Program-made: the position numbers and the translations under genes | Shown: piece by piece, positions 63,532 to 64,000 of the stretch | How the letters are laid out: each line of letters starts with the position of its first letter | Position numbering within the stretch: position 1 is the stretch's first letter | Source: Nitrospirota bacterium | Lineage (GTDB): Bacteria; Nitrospirota; Nitrospiria; Nitrospirales; Nitrospiraceae | Direction: 5' to 3' | Assembly (NCBI GenBank): GCA_040755395.1 | Contig: JBFMAX010000001.1 | Span: 372,001-436,000 of the forward strand | Length of the DNA stretch: 64,000 bases | Notes under the pieces: generated by a model | The model's input: only the letters and a program-made list of their open reading frames with translations | What the model was told of the DNA's origin: nothing | The model's database searches: none

Positions 63532-63622
63532 CGTGACACGTATCTCGTGAAGCGCATAATCACTCATCTCGACAATTACTCCCGATCCAGACGCTTCACG
63601 CTTCACGTTTCACGCTTCACGC
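63532..63622. repeat. Heptamer inverted array before hpnA
   Basis: Left arm: CGTGACA, CGTATCT, CGTGAAG, CGCATAA. Right arm: CTTCACG, CTTCACG, TTTCACG, CTTCACG. The hpnA start codon follows directly. Confidence 0.8.
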
Positions 63623-63626
63623 ATTT

Positions 63627-64000
63627 ATGAAAGTTCTCGTCACCGGGGCGACCGGATTCGTGGGGGCGGCCGTGGTCCGCGCGCTGCTGGCGGCCGGCGT
63701 CGAAGTCCGGGTCCTGGCCAGACGCGGGAGCGACTTCACCAACCTCAGCCGATTCAAGCTGGAACACGCGTACGGCGACCTGCGGGACCGGGAGTCCCTC
63801 CGCCGCGCCTTGTCCGGCTGCCAGCGGCTCTATCACGTCGCCGCCCATTATGCGCTCTGGGCCAAGGACCCCTCGATCTTTTACGAGGTCAACGTCGCGG
63901 GCACCCGTAACCTGCTGGAGGCGGCCCGCGAGGTCGGAACCGAACGCATCGTCTATACCAGCACCATCGGCGCCATCGGGTTGCCGCGCGGCGGCGGGAT
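63627..64000 (+). CDS. hpnA: Hopanoid-associated sugar epimerase HpnA, cut by the window end
   Basis: NAD-dependent epimerase of the SDR family, first about 124 residues only. Rossmann start MKVLVTGATGFVGAAVVRALL, and the conserved DLRDRESLRRAL, HVAAHYALWAKDP and NVAGTRNLLEAA match HpnA. Starts 5 bases after the heptamer array, with no ribosome binding site. Truncated by the window, not by mutation. HpnA lies close to hopanoid genes in many genomes; only the polyprenyl synthase is seen here. Confidence 0.88.
   Translation, partial: MKVLVTGATGFVGAAVVRALLAAGVEVRVLARRGSDFTNLSRFKLEHAYGDLRDRESLRRALSGCQRLYHVAAHYALWAKDPSIFYEVNVAGTRNLLEAAREVGTERIVYTSTIGAIGLPRGGG

Overview
The window is GC-rich DNA from a Gram-negative-type bacterium. 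It most likely comes from Nitrospirota (Nitrospira-like), judging from a complete division and cell-wall (dcw) cluster with a meso-diaminopimelate-type MurE, a PilR/PilS/PilC type IV pilus block, HpnA- and HpnL-like hopanoid-associated proteins, an RND exporter and lipoproteins. The taxon is an inference from gene content. No rRNA, tRNA or CRISPR array was recognised.

Layout. (1) 88-10126, minus strand: housekeeping genes ychF, pth, rplY, prs, ispE, then pilR-pilS-pilC and a pgsA-type phosphatidyltransferase. (2) 10294-33335: a small conserved protein and a serine hydrolase, then an almost textbook dcw operon on the minus strand, rsmH-ftsL-ftsI-murE-murF-mraY-murD-ftsW-murG-murC-murB-ddl-ftsQ-ftsA-ftsZ-pgeF-yggS-proC-yggT-divIVA. 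A strong promoter and three GTGG boxes spaced 10 bp apart (MraZ-box-like) precede rsmH, but mraZ itself is not there. (3) 33670-39903: asnS, a secreted protein with a 9-residue repeat, a BNR-repeat lipoprotein, yajQ and cstA. (4) 40036-49509: the most interesting region, a candidate carbon-phosphorus bond (phosphonate) pathway. A divergent pair of transcription units carries a PEP-mutase-like protein fused to a nucleotidyltransferase, a two-subunit TPP decarboxylase, a PhnW-like transaminase, a LicC/PntC-like cytidylyltransferase, a fused nucleotidyltransferase/CDP-alcohol phosphatidyltransferase and an HpnL-like membrane protein. Three tandem paralogous secreted proteins sit in the middle. 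The simplest reading is PEP to phosphonopyruvate to phosphonoacetaldehyde to 2-aminoethylphosphonate, then CMP activation and transfer to a lipid. The mutase lacks the usual signature, so the chemistry is not certain. (5) 49643-54767: a TetR-regulated RND exporter with a perfect 10-bp-arm operator. (6) 54774-62382: small proteins (SCP2, zinc ribbon, PilZ, PAS, DUF2914, lipoprotein, several unknowns, one protein with an exact PHD-finger cysteine/histidine pattern) and a palindromic MITE-like element. (7) 62633-64000: a polyprenyl diphosphate synthase and the 5' part of hpnA.

A second theme runs through the whole window. Many intergenic gaps contain degenerate tandem arrays with a strict 7-bp (sometimes 9-bp) period, arranged as two complementary arms. 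The unit sequence differs between sites but the period and the inverted layout are kept. One such element, with an attached hairpin, lies in frame inside murG and adds about 40 residues. Several promoters place the -10 box only 7-8 bases before the start codon (pepM, cstA, the PHD-like gene), which suggests leaderless transcripts.
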